Shown here one piece after another: positions 1 to 6,851 of a DNA stretch of 19,913 nucleotides; the stretch's first letter is position 1, and every line of letters begins with the position of its first letter. The stretch lies in NCBI GenBank assembly GCA_900313775.1, contig OMSP01000180.1:1-19913 (forward strand), written 5' to 3'. Source of the stretch: an uncultured Eubacteriales bacterium. GTDB lineage: Bacteria; Bacillota; Clostridia; Lachnospirales; Lachnospiraceae. Below the pieces are notes generated by a model. That model saw only the letters and a list, made by a program, of their open reading frames with translations, searched no databases and had not been told where the DNA came from. The position numbers were made by a program, and so were the translations under genes.

Positions 1-720
1 CTGTTTTTCCAGCTGCTTCTGTTCTTTTTTTGCGGCTCTCTCTTGCTGTTTCTGTTCTTTTTCAGCGGCTCTTTCCTGCTGTTTCAGCTCTTTGGCCGCT
101 CTTTTCTCTTCTTTTTTCTCCGCTTTGTCTTTGCGTTTTCTGTCTTTGATCCTGATCTCAGCCTCGGCCGCACGATCTTCTTCAGCGTGTGGTACGACCA
201 TATGAACTGCCGGGTCGCGATTATCATCAGCCATTGTGCTGACCTGGTGTTCTTCATGAAATTCTGAAACATCAGGCCTGTCTGCATTTACCCAATTGTC
301 ATCGAGGGGATCATGTATATCTCTGTCAGCCGCCTCTTTATCTCTGACGTCGACAAGAGTGATATCTGAATGTCCGTCGGATGATACATGGCTTTCTGAT
401 ACCGTCTGCTTATCATTTTCGTTCTCAGACTGCGCGTGCAAGGGTTCTCCATCATCGCCTTCACCCAGCTTTTTCCATGCGATCCTCCCGCTCGTGCACA
501 GTTCTCTTTCTTTGTATTCAATACCGAAAGAGATCAGATGAAGCAGCCAGGTCACCCTGCCGTACAGCTTCAGATCAGACAGTTTGCTGCCTGCTTCTGC
601 TTCAACGTGGTATCTCACCGGTACGAGCAGTACGACCAGAAGGATCAGCACGATCAACGCAAGCAGAGACAGCAACACCCATCCTATCACCTTTAAGATT
701 GTCAAAAGGACTGCGATCAT
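1..720 (-). CDS. DUF2953-family membrane protein, partial (3' end beyond the window)
   Basis: This frame starts at ATG 720 and stays open for 240 codons to the left edge of the window. The N-terminus is one strong membrane segment (about residues 2-37), rich in L/V/I and ending in VPVRYHVE. It is followed by KLYGRVTWLLHLISFGIEY, which matches my memory of the start of the DUF2953 family (YtfI of Bacillus subtilis). Residues about 80-185 are a polar, Asp/Glu/Ser/His-rich linker. From about residue 190 the chain is Lys/Glu/Ala/Gln-rich and probably a coiled coil, with an imperfect repeat of 10-11 residues. Related clostridial proteins carry a similar charged insertion before the C-terminal part of the domain, which would lie outside this window. 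The ATG overlaps the TGA of the preceding gene (ATGA), so translation is probably coupled. In B. subtilis ytfI lies next to ytfJ, a GerW-like sporulation gene; whether that partner follows here cannot be seen. The biochemical function of DUF2953 is unknown. Confidence 0.8.
   Translation of the reverse strand, partial: MIAVLLTILKVIGWVLLSLLALIVLILLVVLLVPVRYHVEAEAGSKLSDLKLYGRVTWLLHLISFGIEYKERELCTSGRIAWKKLGEGDDGEPLHAQSENENDKQTVSESHVSSDGHSDITLVDVRDKEAADRDIHDPLDDNWVNADRPDVSEFHEEHQVSTMADDNRDPAVHMVVPHAEEDRAAEAEIRIKDRKRKDKAEKKEEKRAAKELKQQERAAEKEQKQQERAAKKEQKQLEKQ
4..102 (-). repeat. Imperfect 30-33 bp in-frame tandem repeat in the DUF2953 gene
   Basis: Three successive units encode RAAKELKQQE, RAAEKEQKQQE and RAAKKEQKQLE. 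The spacing is 10 and then 11 codons, so the reading frame is kept. The units are similar as DNA as well as protein. They form the charged helical arm of the DUF2953 protein, and more units may lie beyond the left edge. Confidence 0.7.
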
Positions 721-1058
721 ACGATCTTTACCGCCTTACCTCTCTCCCATTCTTTCATGAAATAGCCGCTCATATCACCTGCACCGGTAGCCGCATAGAC
801 ATCATCAGCTATGGTGATCAGCAGTTCTTCAGCTTTGGCCTTTGTCTGGGCGGCGCCGATGACGAGCAAAGAATCGACCTGATACGGATCATTATACAGT
901 CTGTCAGCTTTTACGATCTCCAGATGATGCCCGCTCTCTGTGTTCATAACGATCAGAAAGAGATGCAGAATATCACCTCTGAGGTATAACGCCCTCTTGA
1001 TATCAGCCACCTTGTATCTTGTGGCTTTGGTTGTATACAATCGTTCTAAAGCCCACAT
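717..1058 (-). CDS. Small protein of unknown function (113 aa)
   Basis: I do not recognise a named domain. The chosen start is ATG 1058 (MWALERLYTT). AGAGGAG lies upstream, directly after the PBP stop codon, with a rather long 14-base spacing; a longer open frame exists but would run into the PBP gene. The protein has no membrane segment or signal peptide. It appears to be a small mixed alpha/beta fold: a basic N-terminal helix, two hydrophobic strands (ILHLFLIVMN and DSLLVIGAA), a helix (AKAEELLITIADDVY) and a charged C-terminus. The gene starts about 20 bases after the PBP stop and its TGA overlaps the ATG of the DUF2953 gene (ATGA). It is therefore the fourth gene of the U32, ftsW, pbp operon. 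I have the impression that short proteins with a similar helical end accompany PBP genes in Clostridia, but I cannot confirm this. Confidence 0.75.
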   Translation of the reverse strand: MWALERLYTTKATRYKVADIKRALYLRGDILHLFLIVMNTESGHHLEIVKADRLYNDPYQVDSLLVIGAAQTKAKAEELLITIADDVYAATGAGDMSGYFMKEWERGKAVKIV

Positions 1059-1077
1059 AGGATCTCTCAGTGCTCCT

Positions 1078-2784
1078 CTACTGCCTATAATAAGCGTCAA
1101 AGACGGCTTTTGCAATCGAAACGGCTGAGACACCGCTGGTGTCCGCATTCTCTACTACGACAGCGACCGCGATATCCGGATCGTCCAGATTGGCAAAGCC
1201 CAGAAAAGTGGAATGGCTCTTGCTCTTATCAGAAGAGTACTCAGCAGTACCGGTCTTTCCTGCCGCTTCATAAGCGGATGTATTCAATACCTTTCCCGTA
1301 CCCTGAGTCACGACAGATCGCATATACGTCTTAAGTCTGGAAGCCTCTTCGCTCTTCATAAGATGGCGATACGAGAAAGGTATTGTCTTTCTGACCGATT
1401 TGCCTCTGTGATTCTCAACACGGCTGACGATGTAAGGTCTCATCAAGACCCCGTCGTTGGCGATAGCACTGCTTATCAATGCCAGATGATAAGGGCTTAC
1501 CAAAGTGTTGCCCTGTCCCATAGCTGTCATCATCATCTCGCCCGGTCCGGTATTCTTGTCCACTGCGAAACGGCTCTTTTTGGCTGCGAAAGGTCCGGGA
1601 AGCTTCCTGTTGAACAGGAGATCCTCAGCCGTTTCCCTGTATTTGCCTTTATTGAGATGCAATCCGATATTGGAGAAGGATGCATTGCATGAATTAGCGA
1701 CAGACTGTTCCAGATCTTCGCGCCCGTGTGCTCTGCCGTTGTAACAGTGGATCGTCGTGTCACTGTAAGTAAAAGATCCATCGCAGTCGTAGAGATAGTT
1801 CTCGTCGCCCCCGTTCTCACGCAGATACTCCAGGGCTGTCACCACTTTGAAGGTGGAGCCCGGAGCGTAGGAACCCTGTGTAGCCCGGTTAAGCAGAGCA
1901 CTGTTTTTATCACTGTTGAGCGATTTCCAATTAGCCTCCACCTTGGATGGGTCGTAGGTCGGACTCGAATACATTGCCAGCACTTTGCCGGTGTCGGGTT
2001 CGATCGCCACGACAGCTCCCTTGCTGCTACCGAGCGCTTTGGCCGCTGCTCGCTGCAGATCAGTGTCGAGTGTGGTCACGATCGCATCTCCCGGATTCTT
2101 GCTGCCTTTCATTTCATTCCGGAACTGTTCAACAAAATATGCGTGTGATGTAAGCAGCTCGAAGTTGTAGGCGGCTTCCAGACCCCCCTTGCCCTTGACA
2201 TCATATCCGACCACGTGACTGAAGAGCTTGCCATAGGGATACTCTCTCACTTCCGCACCGTCATTATCTGTCTCTGTCTTGGCAAGCACCTCTCCATCCT
2301 TGTCAAGTATCGGTCCTCGTATAACATGATCGGCCATCGAATCCAGCCTCGCATTGTGAGAGTTTCTCACAAAATCCCGTGCACGCACCTGGTTGAAATA
2401 GACAAGATATCCCATCATCACGATGAACAATGCAACAAAACCGTAGGTAACCGCTGTCATCTGACGGTTACGCCTGCGTCTGGCTTTCTCCTTTGGAGAT
2501 ACGGGAAGTTTTTCTTCCTTAAACTCAGCAAGGTTTTCACGGCGTGCGGAAGGGAGCCTCTCTTCTGCAAAGGAGGCAAGATCGGGTTCAGGTCTCCGCC
2601 TCCGTCTGCGGGGCGCGGGAACCTCAGGCTCTACCTGACTGATGATATTGTGTTCCAGTGAGCCGTCATAAACATCGCGATCTCTGTCAAAATCCAGTAT
2701 CTCGATATGGAAATCTTCAGGATCTCTGCCTGATCTGTTCGGCTTTTTTCCTTTTCCGCTCAATATCTCTTTCCTCGTCCTCAC
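1078..2784 (-). CDS. Class B penicillin-binding protein (peptidoglycan DD-transpeptidase)
   Basis: This protein cross-links peptidoglycan peptides on the outer face of the membrane and probably works with the SEDS glycosyltransferase encoded just upstream. All three transpeptidase motifs are present: STFK (catalytic Ser about 310), SCN (about 365-367) and KTG (510-512, in AGKTGTAE). One membrane segment lies at about residues 112-130, and a short pedestal (DHVIRGPILDKDGEVLA) precedes the catalytic domain. The chain is 568 residues from the GTG at 2784. About 110 of these form a cytoplasmic tail with an Arg-rich run and acidic stretches, which is longer than I expect for the family. The start is uncertain. 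GTG 2784 overlaps ftsW by 68 bases and has a poor ribosome site. The TTG at 2763 (codon 8) has GAGGAAAGAG at good spacing and may be the true start. No Met lies between these and the membrane segment. Confidence 0.93.
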   Translation of the reverse strand: MRTRKEILSGKGKKPNRSGRDPEDFHIEILDFDRDRDVYDGSLEHNIISQVEPEVPAPRRRRRRPEPDLASFAEERLPSARRENLAEFKEEKLPVSPKEKARRRRNRQMTAVTYGFVALFIVMMGYLVYFNQVRARDFVRNSHNARLDSMADHVIRGPILDKDGEVLAKTETDNDGAEVREYPYGKLFSHVVGYDVKGKGGLEAAYNFELLTSHAYFVEQFRNEMKGSKNPGDAIVTTLDTDLQRAAAKALGSSKGAVVAIEPDTGKVLAMYSSPTYDPSKVEANWKSLNSDKNSALLNRATQGSYAPGSTFKVVTALEYLRENGGDENYLYDCDGSFTYSDTTIHCYNGRAHGREDLEQSVANSCNASFSNIGLHLNKGKYRETAEDLLFNRKLPGPFAAKKSRFAVDKNTGPGEMMMTAMGQGNTLVSPYHLALISSAIANDGVLMRPYIVSRVENHRGKSVRKTIPFSYRHLMKSEEASRLKTYMRSVVTQGTGKVLNTSAYEAAGKTGTAEYSSDKSKSHSTFLGFANLDDPDIAVAVVVENADTSGVSAVSIAKAVFDAYYRQ

Positions 2785-4069
2785 GCAGGATATACAGTCC
2801 CTGCACTATGGCAAACATGATCATGGTACTGATGAGTGAGCTTCCGCCGTAGCTCACCAGCGGAAGCGTTACACCGGTCGACGGGATGAACTTGATGACA
2901 CCGCCGATATTTAAAAATGTCTGTGTGATATAACATGTCCCGAGTCCCAATGCTACCAGCTTGTAGAACACGGATCTGAATTTCATAGCAACATTGACAA
3001 ACATGATATAACAGCTGAGGCAGATGAGTATCAGGCACAGCGCGAAAAAGATACCCATCTCTTCGCAGATGGCCGCAAAGATGAAATCGCTGGTGGGTAC
3101 CGGTATCGTATCCGGCATACCCTGACCAAGTCCCATTCCGAACCATCCTCCCGTGCCGATCGCAAACAGCGCCTGTGAGACCTGATAACCCTGTTCATCG
3201 TAGGATCCCAGTGGATCTTTCCAGGCTATCACGCGGTCTTTGACGTGATCAAAGACCGCATAGGCACCGATCGAGGCTACTGCACCTGCACACAGGCCCA
3301 ATAGCGGATAACCGGCTTTGCCGGTAGCAGCGTAAAGCATTACCAGATAGACTACAAAGATGATCAGAGCCGCTCCCAGATCACGCGAGACTACCAGGAT
3401 CAGTACCTGCGCGGCGACGATCGCCGTCGTGATGCATACAGTCTTAAAATCGTTTTTCTTGTAAAGGCTGGCCGCTACAAAGAATACAAGCAGTAGTTTG
3501 ACAAACTCTGAAGGTTGAATGTTGACCGGTCCGATGTTGAATCCGAGCTTGGCTCCGTTGCTGGTCGCACCGCGGATCAGTACGGCCAGCAGCGCCACGA
3601 CACCGCCTATGCCGTAAAGGATGCGAAGATCGGCAAGACGCTTCACTTTGCGGATGATGATCGGAACGATCAGGCTGACTACTAGTCCCACCACCATGAA
3701 CACGAACTGCCGGACTCCCTTTTCGAAGTTCAGCCGCGTTATCATGATCAGACCCAGGACCAGCAGCATCAGCATATGATTGAGGATCACGCGCGCGATA
3801 CGCGGGTATAGAGTGGTATAGAGAATGAGCGCAGCGATCAGGAAGATCACCTGCAGTGCATAAAAGATAAGCATTTCCCGTCTGGGCTCAGCGGCGTATA
3901 GCACAGCAAAGCAGACAAGGTGGATCATAAAGGTCAGTACGGTCTGTCCGCGGTAGGCAGACTCCTGTTTGCGGTAGTCACTGTAAGTAAACACCAGGAA
4001 ACTGTAGAGCGTATACAGGATCATCAAAAAGACGACCAGATATTTTGATAAATGAATGATCAGATTCAT
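2717..4069 (-). CDS. FtsW/RodA/SpoVE-family SEDS peptidoglycan glycosyltransferase
   Basis: This is a polytopic membrane protein of 450 residues that polymerises glycan strands from lipid II. Signature features of the SEDS family are NIQPSEFVKL (about 184-192), SRDLGAAL (228-235), the loop around YQVSQALFAIGTGGWFGMGLG, and TSDFIFAAICEEMG (326-339), which carries the conserved acidic loop. The C-terminus has PLVSYGGSSL, also typical. About 90 residues with two or three extra membrane segments precede the conserved core. The C-terminal tail is strongly charged (EDEERDIERKRKKAEQ) and is encoded where the next gene begins in another frame. The ATG at 4069 overlaps the TGA of the U32 gene (ATGA). 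With the downstream class B PBP it forms the usual SEDS-bPBP pair. Whether it serves division or elongation cannot be decided from sequence alone; the nearby zapA fits division. Confidence 0.93.
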   Translation of the reverse strand: MNLIIHLSKYLVVFLMILYTLYSFLVFTYSDYRKQESAYRGQTVLTFMIHLVCFAVLYAAEPRREMLIFYALQVIFLIAALILYTTLYPRIARVILNHMLMLLVLGLIMITRLNFEKGVRQFVFMVVGLVVSLIVPIIIRKVKRLADLRILYGIGGVVALLAVLIRGATSNGAKLGFNIGPVNIQPSEFVKLLLVFFVAASLYKKNDFKTVCITTAIVAAQVLILVVSRDLGAALIIFVVYLVMLYAATGKAGYPLLGLCAGAVASIGAYAVFDHVKDRVIAWKDPLGSYDEQGYQVSQALFAIGTGGWFGMGLGQGMPDTIPVPTSDFIFAAICEEMGIFFALCLILICLSCYIMFVNVAMKFRSVFYKLVALGLGTCYITQTFLNIGGVIKFIPSTGVTLPLVSYGGSSLISTMIMFAIVQGLYILREDEERDIERKRKKAEQIRQRS

Positions 4070-6312
4070 ATTACACTTCGCTCAAAATGACCTTTCGTAT
4101 ACTCGTAATCACAGGAGCCGGTTCTGTTTTTACTGAAAAGACTGATCACTCCGGCTACTTCTTCAGCGGACTCATCAGTAAAATCCATCCTTAAATAGAG
4201 TCTGTCTGCGTCATATAACTGTGACGCCGCCTCATGCAGAGAGACGGGCACAGTATTATATAATATATTATAACAGGAATCACAGCGGTTTTGCACGATG
4301 AATTTGGCTGCCCGCCTGTCGGTAAGCAGCAGGCTCCCCGGCTGATGCAGGCAGCTGCCTGTGTTCTTTACGATGCACTGTGCACTGAGCATCCTGATCT
4401 GCTTCCCATATGCAAAGACCTCGCGGTCCGGACATACTGTATGCTCTGCTATACTTTTCTCCACATCTGCGAGTTCATATTTGCTCATTTCCGGACTGTA
4501 ACAGATGCCTTTTACCCCTCTCTCACAGAGAAAAACGACGCTCGACGAATTGAAAGCATAGAGCATATAGTCTGTATATACAGGCTGTCTGATATCCTGT
4601 TCTGCCAGCCATGCCAGCTCATCTAATGCGCGCACAAGGATGCCGTCAAATTGCCGCAGCAGGAAATGATCCTTTCTGAATACTGGCGGGACATAAGCAG
4701 CCTCGCCCTGCGGACGGTATATATGCGGCAGGGCGATCATGACCTCCTGTCTGTAATCGCCGCTGTGAGCATGCGATATCCACTGTTCCCAGGGAGTGTC
4801 ATCCCGCACAAGTGTTGATTCGATATAGATACGGCCCACATCCGGTTCATCCAGCAGTGCATTTATCTGCTCCTCTGTCGTAGCCAGAGCGTGGATCTTT
4901 TCCTTTTTAGCCTGAATAGCATCCGTTTTTTCACAGGTATGTTTACAATACAGTTCGGAAGCCGCCTGAATGTTTTCAGATCCCTTGATAGAGGTTGAGC
5001 GTCTGTAAGGCTCTGTCAACTCTTTCGCAAGATCACAGAACGCCTGACGGCGCATGCTGTTCATCTGCGATACCGGCAGAAAGACATGGCCATCCAGAAG
5101 CACTTCTTCCCATTGAAGTGCGAACGGCCACTTATCAGTCTTTTCCATACGTGTCCGGACCATTTCAGGATCCAGAGGAGCTTTTTGTGCTTTCTCGGCT
5201 GCATCTAACGACGAGACTGTTACAGTCTTTCCTCGTGCCGACAGCTTCAGAACAGCAGGATCTCCTATGTGTATAGCGAGCGATGCCGTGACCGGCAGTT
5301 TTTTCGGGTACGAGGCAGTACGACTGACAAAGCTGGCATTTCCTTTTTCCTTGGTCCTGTAAGAAGGATCCCCAGGCGTGATCATATTCGGTCCGTTGCG
5401 CGTTTCCAGATATCCTGGACCGCAGATCGCCCTTGCGTATGCTTTTGCCTCTGCTCTGTCTTTCCTGCTGACATCATAATGAGTGTTGATACCGCCATCT
5501 TTGAGGCAGCGGTCAAGGTATTTTCTGTAAAGCGCAGTCACTGACGCGACATAGTCCGAGTCTTTCATGCGACCTTCAATTTTGAAGGAAGATACGCCTG
5601 CAGAGATAAGCTGCGGGATCTTATCAAGTGTACACAGATCCTGCATACTGAGAATATACTGCGGATCTGTATCATCAGAAACACTGTAGGCAAGCCTGCA
5701 AGGCTGTGCACATGTGCCCCTGTTCCCGCTTCTCTCTCCCAAGGTGCTCGAGAAGAGGCACTTCCCCGAGTATGCATAACACATCGCTCCGTGTATAAAT
5801 GTCTCAACCTCCAGACCTTCGACTGAAGATACAGATGCGATCTCAGACAGTGACAATTCGCGAGCCAAAATGACACGGTCTGCGCCTGCTCGTTTCAAAA
5901 GAGCTGCCCCCTCCCGGCTTGTCACGCTCATCTGAGTACTGGCGTGCACAGGAAGTTCCGGAAACCAGCTGCGCAGCAAAAAAAGCACACCGAGATCCTG
6001 GACTATCACCGCGTCAAGACCTGCTGATACCAGGGGTTCAAGATATCGATACAGACCTTCATCAAGCTCTGCCTCTTTCATCAACGTATTGACAGTCAGA
6101 TGCAGTCTGCAGTCCCTCAGATGCAGATAGTCTATTGCTTCCAGCAGCTCTTCTTCCGAAAAATTCGGCGCAAAGGCCCGGGCGCCGAAACGTTTTCCTG
6201 ATACGTACACTGCATCGGCACCTGCGTCTGCTGCTGCCTGCATCACGGCAAAAGAACCGGCCGGTGCAAGAAGCTCTATGTATGACTTGGACTTGTGATT
6301 AAATGATTTCAT
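4066..6312 (-). CDS. U32-family protein with DUF3656 (RlhA/TrhP-like RNA hydroxylation enzyme)
   Basis: Annotated as a U32 'peptidase', but characterised relatives (RlhA for 23S rRNA, TrhP for tRNA wobble uridine, UbiU/V for ubiquinone) take part in hydroxylation reactions, so peptidase activity is doubtful. The chain begins with YIELLAPAGSFAVMQAAADAGADAVY, a typical U32 start. It contains the U32 signature ETFIHGAMCYAYSGKC at about 170-185, then GTCAQPC (201-205) and DLC (227). These cysteines match the pattern that binds a 4Fe-4S cluster in UbiU/V. The middle part looks like DUF3656, and the long C-terminal part has a further CDSC pair. At 748 residues it is about a hundred longer than E. 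coli RlhA as I recall it. I chose the ATG at 6312; an in-frame TTG at 6321 would add three residues. Neither start has a strong ribosome site. A terminator stem lies just upstream, so the source of its transcript is unclear. Confidence 0.88.
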   Translation of the reverse strand: MKSFNHKSKSYIELLAPAGSFAVMQAAADAGADAVYVSGKRFGARAFAPNFSEEELLEAIDYLHLRDCRLHLTVNTLMKEAELDEGLYRYLEPLVSAGLDAVIVQDLGVLFLLRSWFPELPVHASTQMSVTSREGAALLKRAGADRVILARELSLSEIASVSSVEGLEVETFIHGAMCYAYSGKCLFSSTLGERSGNRGTCAQPCRLAYSVSDDTDPQYILSMQDLCTLDKIPQLISAGVSSFKIEGRMKDSDYVASVTALYRKYLDRCLKDGGINTHYDVSRKDRAEAKAYARAICGPGYLETRNGPNMITPGDPSYRTKEKGNASFVSRTASYPKKLPVTASLAIHIGDPAVLKLSARGKTVTVSSLDAAEKAQKAPLDPEMVRTRMEKTDKWPFALQWEEVLLDGHVFLPVSQMNSMRRQAFCDLAKELTEPYRRSTSIKGSENIQAASELYCKHTCEKTDAIQAKKEKIHALATTEEQINALLDEPDVGRIYIESTLVRDDTPWEQWISHAHSGDYRQEVMIALPHIYRPQGEAAYVPPVFRKDHFLLRQFDGILVRALDELAWLAEQDIRQPVYTDYMLYAFNSSSVVFLCERGVKGICYSPEMSKYELADVEKSIAEHTVCPDREVFAYGKQIRMLSAQCIVKNTGSCLHQPGSLLLTDRRAAKFIVQNRCDSCYNILYNTVPVSLHEAASQLYDADRLYLRMDFTDESAEEVAGVISLFSKNRTGSCDYEYTKGHFERSVI
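4259..4295 (-). promoter_or_regulatory. Candidate internal promoter inside the U32 gene, ahead of ftsW
   Basis: On the minus strand, TGTTATAAT (4275-4267) is a perfect TATAAT with an extended -10 TG. A weak -35, TGCAAA, lies 17 bases upstream (4290-4295). The -10 is part of a perfect 14-bp palindrome, TATAATATATTATA (4259-4272). It lies about 200 bases before the ftsW start and could supply ftsW and pbp independently of the U32 gene. The AT-rich run also encodes the protein sequence NILYN, so it may be chance. Confidence 0.35.
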
Positions 6313-6325
6313 TAACTTCAAAACA

Positions 6326-6353
6326 AGGTTGCCGCACGGTTATGCGGCAACCT
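6326..6353 (-). terminator. Intrinsic terminator after zapA
   Basis: A perfect 11-bp stem, AGGTTGCCGCA / TGCGGCAACCT, encloses a 6-base loop. On the minus strand it is followed by TGTTTTG, a modest U tract. It lies 27 bases past the zapA stop codon. The U32 start codon follows the stem within about 15 bases, so the structure may act as an attenuator for the U32, ftsW, pbp operon rather than as a full stop. Confidence 0.75.
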
Positions 6354-6379
6354 CGTTACTCCCTTAAACAACTTGATGA

Positions 6380-6802
6380 TCAGCCGTTTCTTCTGGCCTT
6401 GTTGTTCTTGTTTTCCGTCTCAAGTTTTACGATCTTCATCTGAAGATTGTTGTTCTCCTTCTTGACACGGTCCAGATTCTTTTCGGCGTTTTCACATTTG
6501 ATCTGTACAGAGATCAGTTCATGCTTCAGATCATACATCTCTTTGTCTTTGATCTCCAGATCGCCTTCGAGAGAACTGGCCTGCTTTTTAGCTTTGAAAT
6601 AATCATCGGCCACGTTGAGAGCCAGAAGGACACTACGCGCATCAGCGCTCTGCTTACGATAGCTGTCGCTCGCCGCGCACTCCTCGATCTTGTGATTCAG
6701 ATACGAGGATATCTTCTGCAGATACTCTTCGCTCTCAAATCCGCTCAAGGTAAATACTTTTCCGCCGATCAGAGCTTCTGTCTGGTTTTTTGATGAAGCC
6801 AT
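6380..6802 (-). CDS. zapA: Cell division protein ZapA
   Basis: ZapA binds FtsZ in the cytoplasm and bundles its filaments at the Z-ring. The N-terminal half has the family pattern: a beta strand (TEALIGGKVFTLSG), FESEEYLQKISSYLNHKIEE, then a helix with ALNVADDYFKAKKQ. From about residue 75 to 135 it is a heptad-like coiled coil of charged and hydrophobic residues, used for dimer and tetramer formation. At 140 residues it is longer than E. coli ZapA (about 109) but usual for Clostridia. The start ATG 6802 has GGGAG nine bases upstream. A likely promoter lies in the 49-base gap behind the permease gene, and a terminator follows. Its position just ahead of a SEDS/PBP pair agrees with a divisome role. 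Confidence 0.9.
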   Translation of the reverse strand: MASSKNQTEALIGGKVFTLSGFESEEYLQKISSYLNHKIEECAASDSYRKQSADARSVLLALNVADDYFKAKKQASSLEGDLEIKDKEMYDLKHELISVQIKCENAEKNLDRVKKENNNLQMKIVKLETENKNNKARRNG

Positions 6803-6840
6803 AACATGTTCTCCCTTCGTGAAAATGTCTGTTCACCTAT

Positions 6841-6849
6841 ACTATACCA
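6841..6849 (-). promoter_or_regulatory. Candidate extended -10 promoter for zapA
   Basis: The minus strand reads TGGTATAGT (6849-6841), an extended -10 box with five of six matches to TATAAT. No convincing -35 is visible, which is tolerated with extended -10 promoters. It would start transcription near 6834, about 30 bases before the zapA ATG and just past the last permease stop codon. Confidence 0.4.
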
Positions 6850-6851
6850 CA

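Noticed and set aside
84..521. Two short minus-strand frames of 67 and 77 codons at the left end
   Set aside because: They lie in another frame within the DUF2953 gene, whose frame is longer, open to the edge and coupled to the gene before it.
381..989. 202-codon open frame on the plus strand at the left end
   Set aside because: It is antisense to the DUF2953 gene and the small gene, both better supported by overlap, ribosome site and membrane segment. Its translation is rich in Ser, Arg, Cys and His without domain character.
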